The notes under the pieces: generated by a model | The model's database searches: none | The model's input: only the letters and a program-made list of their open reading frames with translations | Told to the model about the DNA's origin: nothing | From: CAZSGN01 sp964606415 | Lineage (GTDB): Bacteria; Bacteroidota; Bacteroidia; Bacteroidales; JBBRXJ01 | Direction of reading: 5' to 3' | NCBI GenBank assembly: GCA_964606415.1 | Contig: CAZSGN010000014.1 | Span: 1 to 19,184 of the forward strand | DNA length: 19,184 nucleotides | Part shown: piece by piece, positions 7,809 through 14,913 of the stretch | Layout of the letters: each line of letters opens with the position of its first letter | Numbering within the stretch: the stretch's first letter is position 1 | Position numbers and translations under genes: made by a program

Positions 7809-8862
7809 CGGGCCAACGAATCAATTGTCTTATATTATTCAGCATTTGGATAGAAATTTTTTTGAGCCTGTTATTCTTACGCTTTCAGAAGAGCCTGAAG
7901 ATAGTCGTAAGCCTTTTTTTGTAAAAGATTTAAATGTGCAGGTTTACTCTTTGAGCCTTAGTCGGTTAAAAGGTCTTTTGCTGGCTAAAAAGAGGGTTTA
8001 TGATTTTATTCTATTGCAAAAAGTAGATATTGTTCATAGCCAGGGAATAAGGGCCGATAATTTGTTGAAGGGGATGGCGATCCCGAAGTTGTTAACAATA
8101 AGAAATTTTCCTTTTATTGATTATCCTTTGAAATTTGGGCGGATTAAAGGTTATCTGATGGCTTTAAAGCATTTTTCTTCGATAAAAAAGGAAAAAAGTA
8201 ATGTCATTGCTTGCAGTAAAACCATTGCCAATTTGTTTTCGGATAAAGGGTTTAAAGTGGATTTTATTCATAATGGGGTTAATACTGATTTATATAAACC
8301 TTTGTCTGTTGGACAGGTTAATGAATTAAAAAACAAATTGAATATTCCGGATAATTATAATAAGGTGTTTATATCTGTCGGGAGCTTGATTGAGCGGAAA
8401 GATATGCGCACAGTGATCGATGGATTTATTAAATTCAATAAGAATAAGAATAATATTTTATTAATTGTTGGTGATGGACCAGATAAAGAATCATTGCAGA
8501 AGAGTGTTGGGCAGGATGTCTTATTTTTGGGGAAAGTATCTAATGTCGTTGAGTATTTGCAAATATCAGATTGTTTTATTTCCGCGGCCTTAGCCGAAGG
8601 CTTACCAAATTCTGTTCTGGAGGCAATGGCATGTGGATTGCCGGTAGTACTTTCTAATATCCCCTCACATAAAGAACTTTTTCAAGATGAAGAAGGTGTT
8701 TTTTTTCCTGTTAAACAGGTTTCCGATTTATCTGGGCAATTAGAACGAATAAACAAGAATATGCATAAGTATGCAGATATTTCTCTTCGATTGATCAATA
8801 GCTATTATCGTGCCGAAGTAATGTCAGGTAAATATCAAAATCAATATAGAAAGCGAATATGA
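7771..8862 (+). CDS. Family 4 glycosyltransferase (GT-B)
   Basis: The 363-residue protein starts MKILYLVSTLKNSGPTNQLS, the usual GT4 first strand and acceptor loop, so the ATG inside the upstream gene (38-base overlap) is the right start. The C-terminal domain has FISVGSLIERKDMRTVIDGF, LLIVGDGPDKESLQ and FISAALAEGLPNSVLEAMAC, with the two donor-site Glu residues of the E-x7-E motif, then GLPVVLS and a SHKEL segment. It is a retaining transferase that uses a nucleotide sugar in repeat-unit assembly; the donor is unknown. It ends in an ATGA overlap with the beta-propeller gene (8859-8862). Confidence 0.92.
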   Translation: MKILYLVSTLKNSGPTNQLSYIIQHLDRNFFEPVILTLSEEPEDSRKPFFVKDLNVQVYSLSLSRLKGLLLAKKRVYDFILLQKVDIVHSQGIRADNLLKGMAIPKLLTIRNFPFIDYPLKFGRIKGYLMALKHFSSIKKEKSNVIACSKTIANLFSDKGFKVDFIHNGVNTDLYKPLSVGQVNELKNKLNIPDNYNKVFISVGSLIERKDMRTVIDGFIKFNKNKNNILLIVGDGPDKESLQKSVGQDVLFLGKVSNVVEYLQISDCFISAALAEGLPNSVLEAMACGLPVVLSNIPSHKELFQDEEGVFFPVKQVSDLSGQLERINKNMHKYADISLRLINSYYRAEVMSGKYQNQYRKRI

Positions 8863-10087
8863 GTAAATCATTTAATCAGACAGAAAGGTTAATAGCTGGT
8901 TTTCTTGCTAAATTTCCTTTTATTAAGAGTATTGTCAAAAGGTCTTATCAAATTATTAACTATTATTTGTTTAAACGACAGTATACTTATAAAACTAATT
9001 TATCTTTTTTTGCTGTTCATCAATCTGGTGAAGCTTTTGGGGGATATTATGATAAATCCCAGGTAAGTCCTNNNNNNNNNNCCATTCACCATCTGCATCC
9101 TCTCCTTTGCTGATTCAAATATTAAATTTTCCGCAGCAAACTTTGGTTAAGGAAATGGAAACAAAAGCTTTTAATTGGCAACAAGGTGCAAAATGCCAAT
9201 GGATTAATAATGAGGAGATTATTTACAATGATTATCGTAATGATCAATATGTTTCTGTTATTTTTAATGCTAAAAAAAATCAGGAAATTAAAATAATTGA
9301 CTATCCCATTTATGATTGTTTCAATGATCAGTATGCATTTAGTTTGAATTATGAGCGCCTGGCTTACTTAAGACCTGATTACGGCTATTTTGCTTCAGAT
9401 GAAATAACTTCTCTACCCCATTTGCATGAAGATGGCATATATAAAATTGATTTGAATAGTGGCACAAAGAAACTTTTTATACCTCTGTCTGATGCAGTGC
9501 AGGGGACTGTTGACGTCCCTGATGCCAGCCATCTTTTTAATCATATTATGATATCTCCTGATGGAAAGCATTTCATTTTCTTACACCGGTATTTTTTAGC
9601 AAATGGAAGACGTTTTGATCGCTTAATGGTTGCTGATGCAGAGAAGGGGCAAATGGATTGTCTTTCGGATGATGGTATGGTTTCTCATTGTACCTGGAAA
9701 AATAATAGTGAGATTGTTGGATGGATGCATAAAAAAGGGCTGGGCAATCATTATTATTGCATTGATATCTTGACAAAAAAGGTTTCTGTTGTTGGAGAGA
9801 AGCAATTGAAAGAAGACGGGCATCCTAGTATTTCAAATAACGAAGAATGGTTGTTAACGGATACATATCCTGATAAATCAAGAATGTCCTCGTTATTGCT
9901 TTTTAATTTGAATACCAATGAGTGTATTCATTTAGGGGCATTTTTTTCCCCGCTTAAGTTTAATGGTGTTAATCGCTGTGATTTACATCCAAGATTTAGC
10001 TACGATAATAAAAGTATTATGTTTGATTCTGTCCATGAGGGGCAAAGAAAAATGTATGTAATGGATGTGTCTGATATTATAAAGTGA
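8859..10087 (+). CDS. Beta-propeller (PD40/TolB-like) protein, interrupted by an assembly gap
   Basis: Two open frames, 8859-9071 and 9083-10087, read as one protein across ten N. The upstream part ends ...FGGYYDKSQVSP and the downstream part begins HSPSASSPLLIQ. They lie in different frames only because the gap is a placeholder: a true gap of 2, 5, 8... bases would restore one frame. The total is at least about 405 residues. Blade-like repeats are visible: HIMISPDGKHFIFLHRY, GHPSISNNEEWLLTD and HPRFSYDNKSIMFDS followed by GQRKMYVMDV, matching the WD40-like PD40/TolB consensus and recalling oligogalacturonate-lyase-type propellers. A basic, hydrophobic N-terminal stretch precedes the propeller. 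Its role in the cluster is unknown; a lyase, a sugar-binding or an assembly function are all possible. It overlaps the upstream stop by 4 bases. Confidence 0.75.
9072..9081. other. Assembly gap (10 N)
   Basis: Ten consecutive N interrupt the beta-propeller gene after residue 71. Ten is a common placeholder length, so the real distance may differ. The frame on each side shows the true insert should be 2 modulo 3 bases. Confidence 0.98.
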
Positions 10088-10095
10088 TTTTTATT

Positions 10096-10875
10096 ATGAT
10101 TTCTGTTATCATTTCTTGTTTTAATGCTGAACATTATGTTGCTGATGCTTTGAATAGTATTTTAAAGCAGACTGCTCATCCTTTTGAAATAATAGTTATC
10201 GATGATGCCTCTGACGATGGAACACCTGAAATAATAAAATATTTTGCAGATAAATATGATTTTGTAAGGCCTTTCTTTAATCAAAAGAATATGGGTTTGC
10301 CAGAGAATTTAAATAAGGCTATTAAGCATGCAAAAGGTGCGTTTATTGCAAGAATGGATGCGGATGACTTGATGCATCCTGATAAACTTCAAAAACAAAA
10401 GGATTTTTTGCTTTTATACCCGGAGGTTTCCATGTGTGGAACAAATGCTTTTTTAATTGATGAACAGGCTCATATAACAGGTGTAAAAAGGGTTGATCAA
10501 ACGACTGATTTTAATAAATTATTGAAAAAAATTGATGTTATTCATCCTACAGTGATGTTTAGGAAAGATTTTTTTGAGAAATTTGGTTACTATGATCCTG
10601 CTTTCAGGCATGCGCAGGATATGGAATTATGGCTGAAGGCAACGCGGAAAGGTGCTGTAATTAAAAATTTGCAGGAAGAATTGTATTATCTCAGGTTTGA
10701 TCGTAAAACCATCCAACGGCGTAAGAACGGGCAGAGATATAGAATACAAATCAAAAAAAAATACTTAAAAGGATGGCATTTATATCGCAGTTTGATTCCA
10801 AATTATTTGGTTTTATATCTGCCGGATTTCTTTTTAAATTTAATTTTACGAATGAAAACAAGAGCTAAGCAATAA
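10096..10875 (+). CDS. Family 2 glycosyltransferase
   Basis: The protein has 259 residues from ATG 10096. A GTG at 10084 overlaps the upstream stop (GTGA) and would add four residues (MIFI), so coupling could favour it. ISVIISCFNAEHYVADALNS is the GT2 nucleotide-binding start; EIIVIDDASDDGTPEII (31-47) and MDADD (87-91, DXD-type metal site) follow. HAQDMELWLK in the second half carries the Asp/Glu expected of the catalytic base. The C-terminus is basic and partly hydrophobic, suiting membrane association. It is an inverting GT-A enzyme for one linkage of the repeat unit; the donor is unknown. The stop is three bases before the epimerase start. Confidence 0.92.
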   Translation: MISVIISCFNAEHYVADALNSILKQTAHPFEIIVIDDASDDGTPEIIKYFADKYDFVRPFFNQKNMGLPENLNKAIKHAKGAFIARMDADDLMHPDKLQKQKDFLLLYPEVSMCGTNAFLIDEQAHITGVKRVDQTTDFNKLLKKIDVIHPTVMFRKDFFEKFGYYDPAFRHAQDMELWLKATRKGAVIKNLQEELYYLRFDRKTIQRRKNGQRYRIQIKKKYLKGWHLYRSLIPNYLVLYLPDFFLNLILRMKTRAKQ

Positions 10876-10878
10876 CAC

Positions 10879-11751
10879 ATGAATATTTTAATCACAGGTA
10901 AAAACAGTTTTATAGGATCTCATTTTAAGAACAGGTATAAAGAGAAATTCAATATAAAAGAAGTGGATCTGGAAAATCAATCTGTTAGCCAAATTGATAT
11001 GAAGGATTTTGATGTTGTTTTTCATGTGGCGGCTATTGTTCACCAGTCGGCAAAGCTCCCGGACGATAAGTATTTCCGGGTGAATGCGGATTTAGCTCAT
11101 GAAGTAGCTGTCCAGGCTAAGAAAGATGGTGTAGGGCACTTTGTTTTAATGAGTACCGTGAAAGTATACGGTGAGAAAACAAATGGTAAACCATGGACAG
11201 AAGATACTGATCCTGATCCCCTTGATGCATATGGAAAAAGCAAAATTGAGGCGGAGCGAAGGTTATTGGATGAGGAGGAAGAAAATTTTACAGTCTCTGT
11301 AGTTCGAACGCCGGTTGTTTATGGACCGGGGGTTAAAGCAAATATTTCCAACCTCATTAAGTTGATTGATCGTGTACCTGTTTTACCACTTGGAGGTATT
11401 TATAACCGCAGGAGCATGGTTTACGTGGGTAACCTGGTTAGTATGGTTGAGGCGATTATACAAAAAAAAGCCCACGGTGTTTTTTTGGCTGCTGATAAGG
11501 AAATAATCCCGGTAACGGAACTTGTTCAAAATATTGCTGATGCTTTAGAGAAAAAAAGGATTGTGTTTGCGATGCCCTCTTTTTTATGGAAGCTCATTAA
11601 AATTATTAAGCCAGCGTATTATTACAGGTTGCACGATAATCTTGAAGTTAATAACGAGAAAACAAGAGGCCGGCTGGAATGGGAACCCCCTTATCTGTTC
11701 AAAGATGGTATTAATCAGACAATAGCTTGGTTTAAAACAGGAAAACAATGA
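10879..11751 (+). CDS. NAD-dependent epimerase/dehydratase (SDR), WbpV/GalE-like
   Basis: The 290-residue extended SDR has its nucleotide-binding loop at GKNSFIG (7-13), VFHVAAIVHQSA (47-58), FVLMSTVKVYG with catalytic Ser92, and the catalytic Y-x-x-x-K at Y118-K122 (AYGKSK). VVRTPVVYGPG (141-151) is the sugar-nucleotide C-terminal signature. The length is slightly short for GalE (about 335) and closer to the 4-reductase/4-epimerase members beside WecA-like genes, such as WbpV. It likely reduces or epimerises a UDP-N-acetylated sugar. The neighbouring phospho-sugar transferase overlaps its stop by ATGA and is its probable user, and the 4,6-dehydratase at 14914 its probable supplier. Substrate assignment is inferred. 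Confidence 0.87.
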   Translation: MNILITGKNSFIGSHFKNRYKEKFNIKEVDLENQSVSQIDMKDFDVVFHVAAIVHQSAKLPDDKYFRVNADLAHEVAVQAKKDGVGHFVLMSTVKVYGEKTNGKPWTEDTDPDPLDAYGKSKIEAERRLLDEEEENFTVSVVRTPVVYGPGVKANISNLIKLIDRVPVLPLGGIYNRRSMVYVGNLVSMVEAIIQKKAHGVFLAADKEIIPVTELVQNIADALEKKRIVFAMPSFLWKLIKIIKPAYYYRLHDNLEVNNEKTRGRLEWEPPYLFKDGINQTIAWFKTGKQ

Positions 11752-12740
11752 ATTATTTATTGGTCTTCATGCTGGTATTGGTTACTTCTTTGTTATTGAC
11801 TTATGCATACAGGCTTTTTGCTATCAGGCGTTCATTACTTGACATCCCCAATGCAAGAAGTTCTCATGATGTGCCTACGCCACACGGGGGAGGTGTTGCT
11901 CTTATTGTTGCATGGTATGCATTGGTGTCTTTTCTTTTTTTTAATGATCAATTTCCACAAAAGCTTTTTTATGTGCATCTGGCGGGATTAGTACTGGTTA
12001 TAACCGGCTTTTTGGATGATTTGTATGATCTGCCCTCAGGTTTGCGTTTTTTGCTTCAGGCAGTTACTGCTTTTCTTGCGCTTTATTTTTTAGGTGGCCT
12101 GCAGTCCTTCGATCTTGGTTTTTGGCAGGTGCAGAATCCTTATATTCTGAATATTATCGCTTTTTTCACTATTATTTGGTTTATTAATCTTTTTAATTTT
12201 CTTGATGGGATTGATGGTTACCTGGGGCAGCAGGTTATCGTTATAGGTAGCCTGGGTTATGCTATGATTAAGGTAAATTATTTACTTTTTCTCGTTGCTG
12301 CCGTTTTGGGTTTTTTGATATGGAACTGGCCCAGGGCAAAAATATTCATGGGTGATGTGGGCAGTACTTTTCTTGGTTTTCTTGTGATTATTTTGGGGAT
12401 TTATTACGAAAACACAGACAAGATACCATTGATCCTTTGGTTGCCGCTTTCTGCTGTCTTTTGGTTTGATGCGACCTATACGCTTTTTCGCCGTTGGCTG
12501 AATAAAGAAAAACTGACCCGGGCTCATAAAAAACATGCTTACCAAAGATTGACACAGGCGGGATTTTCTCATCAACAAGTATCTTTGGGCGCTTTTTTTG
12601 TTAATGTTTTGATAGGCGGAGGTGTTTATATATGCTATTCAATGCAATTAAATAATTTCTATCTTTTGTTCTTCTGTATCATGTTGCTGTTGCTTATGGG
12701 AGGAATGAAATATATTAATCGATGTAAGCCTTTTGAGTAG
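11748..12740 (+). CDS. WecA/WbpL-like polyprenyl-phosphate sugar-1-phosphate transferase
   Basis: The 330-residue multi-spanning protein has the full set of WecA/MraY-superfamily motifs. These are ARSSHDVPTPHGGG (36-49) in the first cytoplasmic loop, FLDDLYDL with the metal-site DD pair (90-91), NLFNFLDGIDG (147-157), MGDVGSTFLG (201-210) and the His-rich basic loop RAHKKHAYQRL (258-268). About ten helices are visible. It transfers a phospho-N-acetylsugar from a UDP-sugar to undecaprenyl phosphate, starting repeat-unit synthesis at the inner membrane. The length is that of WecA/WbpL rather than MraY. ATGA overlap with the upstream SDR suggests the SDR makes its donor. It is the last gene of the operon and converges with the Wzz-like gene, with only 17 bases between the stops. 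Confidence 0.92.
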   Translation: MNYLLVFMLVLVTSLLLTYAYRLFAIRRSLLDIPNARSSHDVPTPHGGGVALIVAWYALVSFLFFNDQFPQKLFYVHLAGLVLVITGFLDDLYDLPSGLRFLLQAVTAFLALYFLGGLQSFDLGFWQVQNPYILNIIAFFTIIWFINLFNFLDGIDGYLGQQVIVIGSLGYAMIKVNYLLFLVAAVLGFLIWNWPRAKIFMGDVGSTFLGFLVIILGIYYENTDKIPLILWLPLSAVFWFDATYTLFRRWLNKEKLTRAHKKHAYQRLTQAGFSHQQVSLGAFFVNVLIGGGVYICYSMQLNNFYLLFFCIMLLLLMGGMKYINRCKPFE

Positions 12741-12757
12741 TTTAAACATGATGAATC

Positions 12758-13507
12758 CTAAATTTGATTGAATGATATCTTTAGCATTTGCAGGATAAAT
12801 ACAAAAAGCACGCCGATTAAAACAAAAATCAATCCATATTTAGCAATATTTAGTATGGATGATATATGTTTTATCTCAACAATGTCAGCATAAACCAACT
12901 GAGCAGGTTTGAGATTTATTCGTTCTGTTTCCAGGTTATGTTTGGTTTCGTAAAGATCTGTGAATGCTTCATTAATGAATGTCGAATCATTAAAAACAAT
13001 TCCTTTCTCACCAGGTATGTAGGTATAGTTTGTGTTTTTTAATTGTTTGATTCTTTTGTTAAGGTCTGTAATAACTTGATCTAACTGTTTAGCTCTTAAT
13101 TTGACATTTTTATTATAATAGGGCAATGATTCAATAAATATAGGTAAATTATTAGATATGCTGTCTGACAGGCTTTTGTGACTGGTGTGGAATATTATTT
13201 TATAGTAATCTTCTCCAAGGGGTTCAATTTTTTCCAGATTAATGTTAAATTTATCTGCATTATTTGATATGGTTGTGTTTTGTTTAAAGAATGATGAGGT
13301 TAGATCTTTAAAAACTTCCTCATTCATTTGGTGCTGGTTTGTTAAGTATATATGTGTTGTTTTATAGTTTAAATCTGATGTAAATTCTTTTAATAAACCA
13401 ATTATCAGGCCAATTGCCAGGAAAAGAGATAATATGAGAATGTTTTTCTTCAATACTTTTAATATTAAACCAATTAAGTTGAAAATATCAATTTCTTTAT
13501 TTTCCAT
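12758..13507 (-). CDS. Wzz-like chain-length determinant protein
   Basis: The 249-residue protein has the Wzz layout: a short cytoplasmic N-terminus (MENKEIDIFNLIGLILKVLK), a first membrane helix at about 22-39, a roughly 180-residue periplasmic region with helical, charged stretches (about 110-200), and a second membrane helix near 222-243 (YGLIFVLIGVLFVFIL). There is no Walker motif or Tyr-rich tail, so it lacks the tyrosine kinase of capsule co-polymerases and fits the O-antigen type. Such proteins set the modal length of the polymer made by Wzy. It is the only minus-strand gene of the cluster and has its own likely promoter at 13527-13555. The periplasmic region shows no strong sequence motif, so the call rests on topology and context. 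Confidence 0.75.
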   Translation of the reverse strand: MENKEIDIFNLIGLILKVLKKNILILSLFLAIGLIIGLLKEFTSDLNYKTTHIYLTNQHQMNEEVFKDLTSSFFKQNTTISNNADKFNINLEKIEPLGEDYYKIIFHTSHKSLSDSISNNLPIFIESLPYYNKNVKLRAKQLDQVITDLNKRIKQLKNTNYTYIPGEKGIVFNDSTFINEAFTDLYETKHNLETERINLKPAQLVYADIVEIKHISSILNIAKYGLIFVLIGVLFVFILQMLKISFNQI

Positions 13508-13521
13508 GTAATTTATATTTG
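13492..13521 (+). promoter_or_regulatory. Candidate promoter for the ligase/dehydratase genes
   Basis: TATATTTG (13514-13521) is a perfect TAnnTTTG element. TTTC (13492-13495), one mismatch from TTTG, lies 18 nt upstream, inside the 5' end of the minus-strand Wzz-like gene. A leader of roughly 75 bases would precede the ATG at 13604. It is almost back to back with the minus-strand promoter candidate. Confidence 0.35.
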
Positions 13522-13526
13522 AGGAT

Positions 13527-13555
13527 CAGATTTATTAACCTATTATTAATGCAAA
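13527..13555 (-). promoter_or_regulatory. Candidate Bacteroidota-type promoter for the Wzz-like gene
   Basis: On the minus strand, TTTG (13555-13552) lies 17 nt from TAAATCTG (13534-13527), one mismatch from TAnnTTTG. The ATG is 19 bases further on. Spacing is at the short end for such promoters. Confidence 0.35.
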
Positions 13556-13603
13556 TTTAACAAATGAATATATATCTGAGAGAAATGAAAAGGATATTTT
13601 AAT

Positions 13604-14872
13604 ATGACTGCCGTAAAATTTATATCATTCAATCGAAAAGCGTTTCTGTGGTTATCGCTTGCCGCGGCTTTTTTTATGCCGGTTTCATGGCTTTTGTTCA
13701 ATTATCTGGCTGTAGTCATTGCTTTATTATGGTTGGGTCATGTTGTCTTTTTGAAGCAATTTGCTGGTTTTCGTCATAAGAGAATCATTTTTTTAATTGG
13801 GGGCTTAATTCTTCTATATTTTTTATTGAATGCTGTAGGTTTATTGTATTCTGATAACCTTTCCAGGGGATATAAAATATTGGGCGTCAAAACATATCTT
13901 CTTTTGTTGCCTTTGCTTTACTGGTCAATGTGTTGGGGGCGGAATGAACGAATATTGGTTTTGAAATTTTTCATATTTGGTACTTTATTATCATCAATGA
14001 TTGTGTTTGTGGTGGCTTTATTTGGCGAGGGCACTTTGTCTGAAGAGATACAAAATACCTGTATCGTTCCTTTTCATCATACTTATTATGCTCTTTTTTT
14101 GAATTTATCCCAGATTATTCTTTTTTACTTCCTGGAAAAGAAAATTAAGTTTTTTAATAATCATGTCTGGGACCGGATTGTTTATTTTTCTGGCATTGCT
14201 TTTTTGCTTTTATTTACTTATTTGGCCGAATCAAGGGCTGGTGTTATAGCATCTTTTATTATTTTGTTGATTTTTACAGTCCGATTGATCAGGTCGCGGA
14301 AACGGAATATGTTATTGCTGATATTTTTGTTTGTTGCCTGTATCGGTTTAATTTCAACTTTGATATATAAATCAGAACGGTTAAGTACTTTACAGGTGGC
14401 TTTTCATGAGGTTTTTAATCAGGACAGCAAGGCCTCTTTTGAGTCTGCCCGTTTGATTATATGGAATAATGCTTTTGATTTATTGCAGGATCATTATGTT
14501 ACGGGTGTTGGTACGGGAGATGTGCTTAATGAATTAAAGTCAAGCTATAGGGCGAATGAAGAGTGGCATAGTTACAGGAAGTCATTTAATGCACATAACG
14601 AATTCCTTGAGACTTTTCTTCGTATTGGTGTGCTTGGTTTTATTATTTTTCTTGCTATTTTCGTGGTGATAATTTGTTACGCGATCAAAAACAGAGACCT
14701 AATACTGATTAATTTTGTGTGGCTCATGTTTTTTTTCTTTAATTTTGAAACCATGTTAAACAGAATTCAGGGTGTGATTTTTTTTGCTTTTTTTATAGCT
14801 GTTTTAGTTGCCACTTCAGAATTACCGCTTCAGGCAAATCAGCGTGTAGGCAGTCCAGCGGGAAAGCCATAG
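13604..14872 (+). CDS. O-antigen ligase-family membrane protein
   Basis: The 422-residue protein has about ten to twelve membrane helices. Two family blocks are visible: LAESRAGVIASFIILL (207-222), with the superfamily Arg at 211, and a large periplasmic loop starting GVGTGDVLNELK (301-312) and ending FNAHNEFLETFLRIGVLGF. The loop carries His331 in the H-N-E-F-L motif typical of WaaL-type ligases and related polymerases. WaaL moves finished O-antigen from undecaprenyl diphosphate to lipid A-core in the periplasm. Together with the separate polymerase candidate at 6465, a ligase role is reasonable, but Wzy and WaaL cannot be told apart reliably by eye. The ATG at 13604 precedes a basic segment and the first helix. 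The following gene starts 41 bases downstream. Confidence 0.8.
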   Translation: MTAVKFISFNRKAFLWLSLAAAFFMPVSWLLFNYLAVVIALLWLGHVVFLKQFAGFRHKRIIFLIGGLILLYFLLNAVGLLYSDNLSRGYKILGVKTYLLLLPLLYWSMCWGRNERILVLKFFIFGTLLSSMIVFVVALFGEGTLSEEIQNTCIVPFHHTYYALFLNLSQIILFYFLEKKIKFFNNHVWDRIVYFSGIAFLLLFTYLAESRAGVIASFIILLIFTVRLIRSRKRNMLLLIFLFVACIGLISTLIYKSERLSTLQVAFHEVFNQDSKASFESARLIIWNNAFDLLQDHYVTGVGTGDVLNELKSSYRANEEWHSYRKSFNAHNEFLETFLRIGVLGFIIFLAIFVVIICYAIKNRDLILINFVWLMFFFFNFETMLNRIQGVIFFAFFIAVLVATSELPLQANQRVGSPAGKP

Positions 14873-14913
14873 CTCGTGTAAATATTTCTTTCAGAATAAT
14901 AAAAAGTTGATTT

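Noticed and set aside
12741..12810. Possible bidirectional terminator between the convergent genes
   Set aside because: Only ATCCT/AGGAT arms with a long loop were found, with no T-tract; too weak to annotate.
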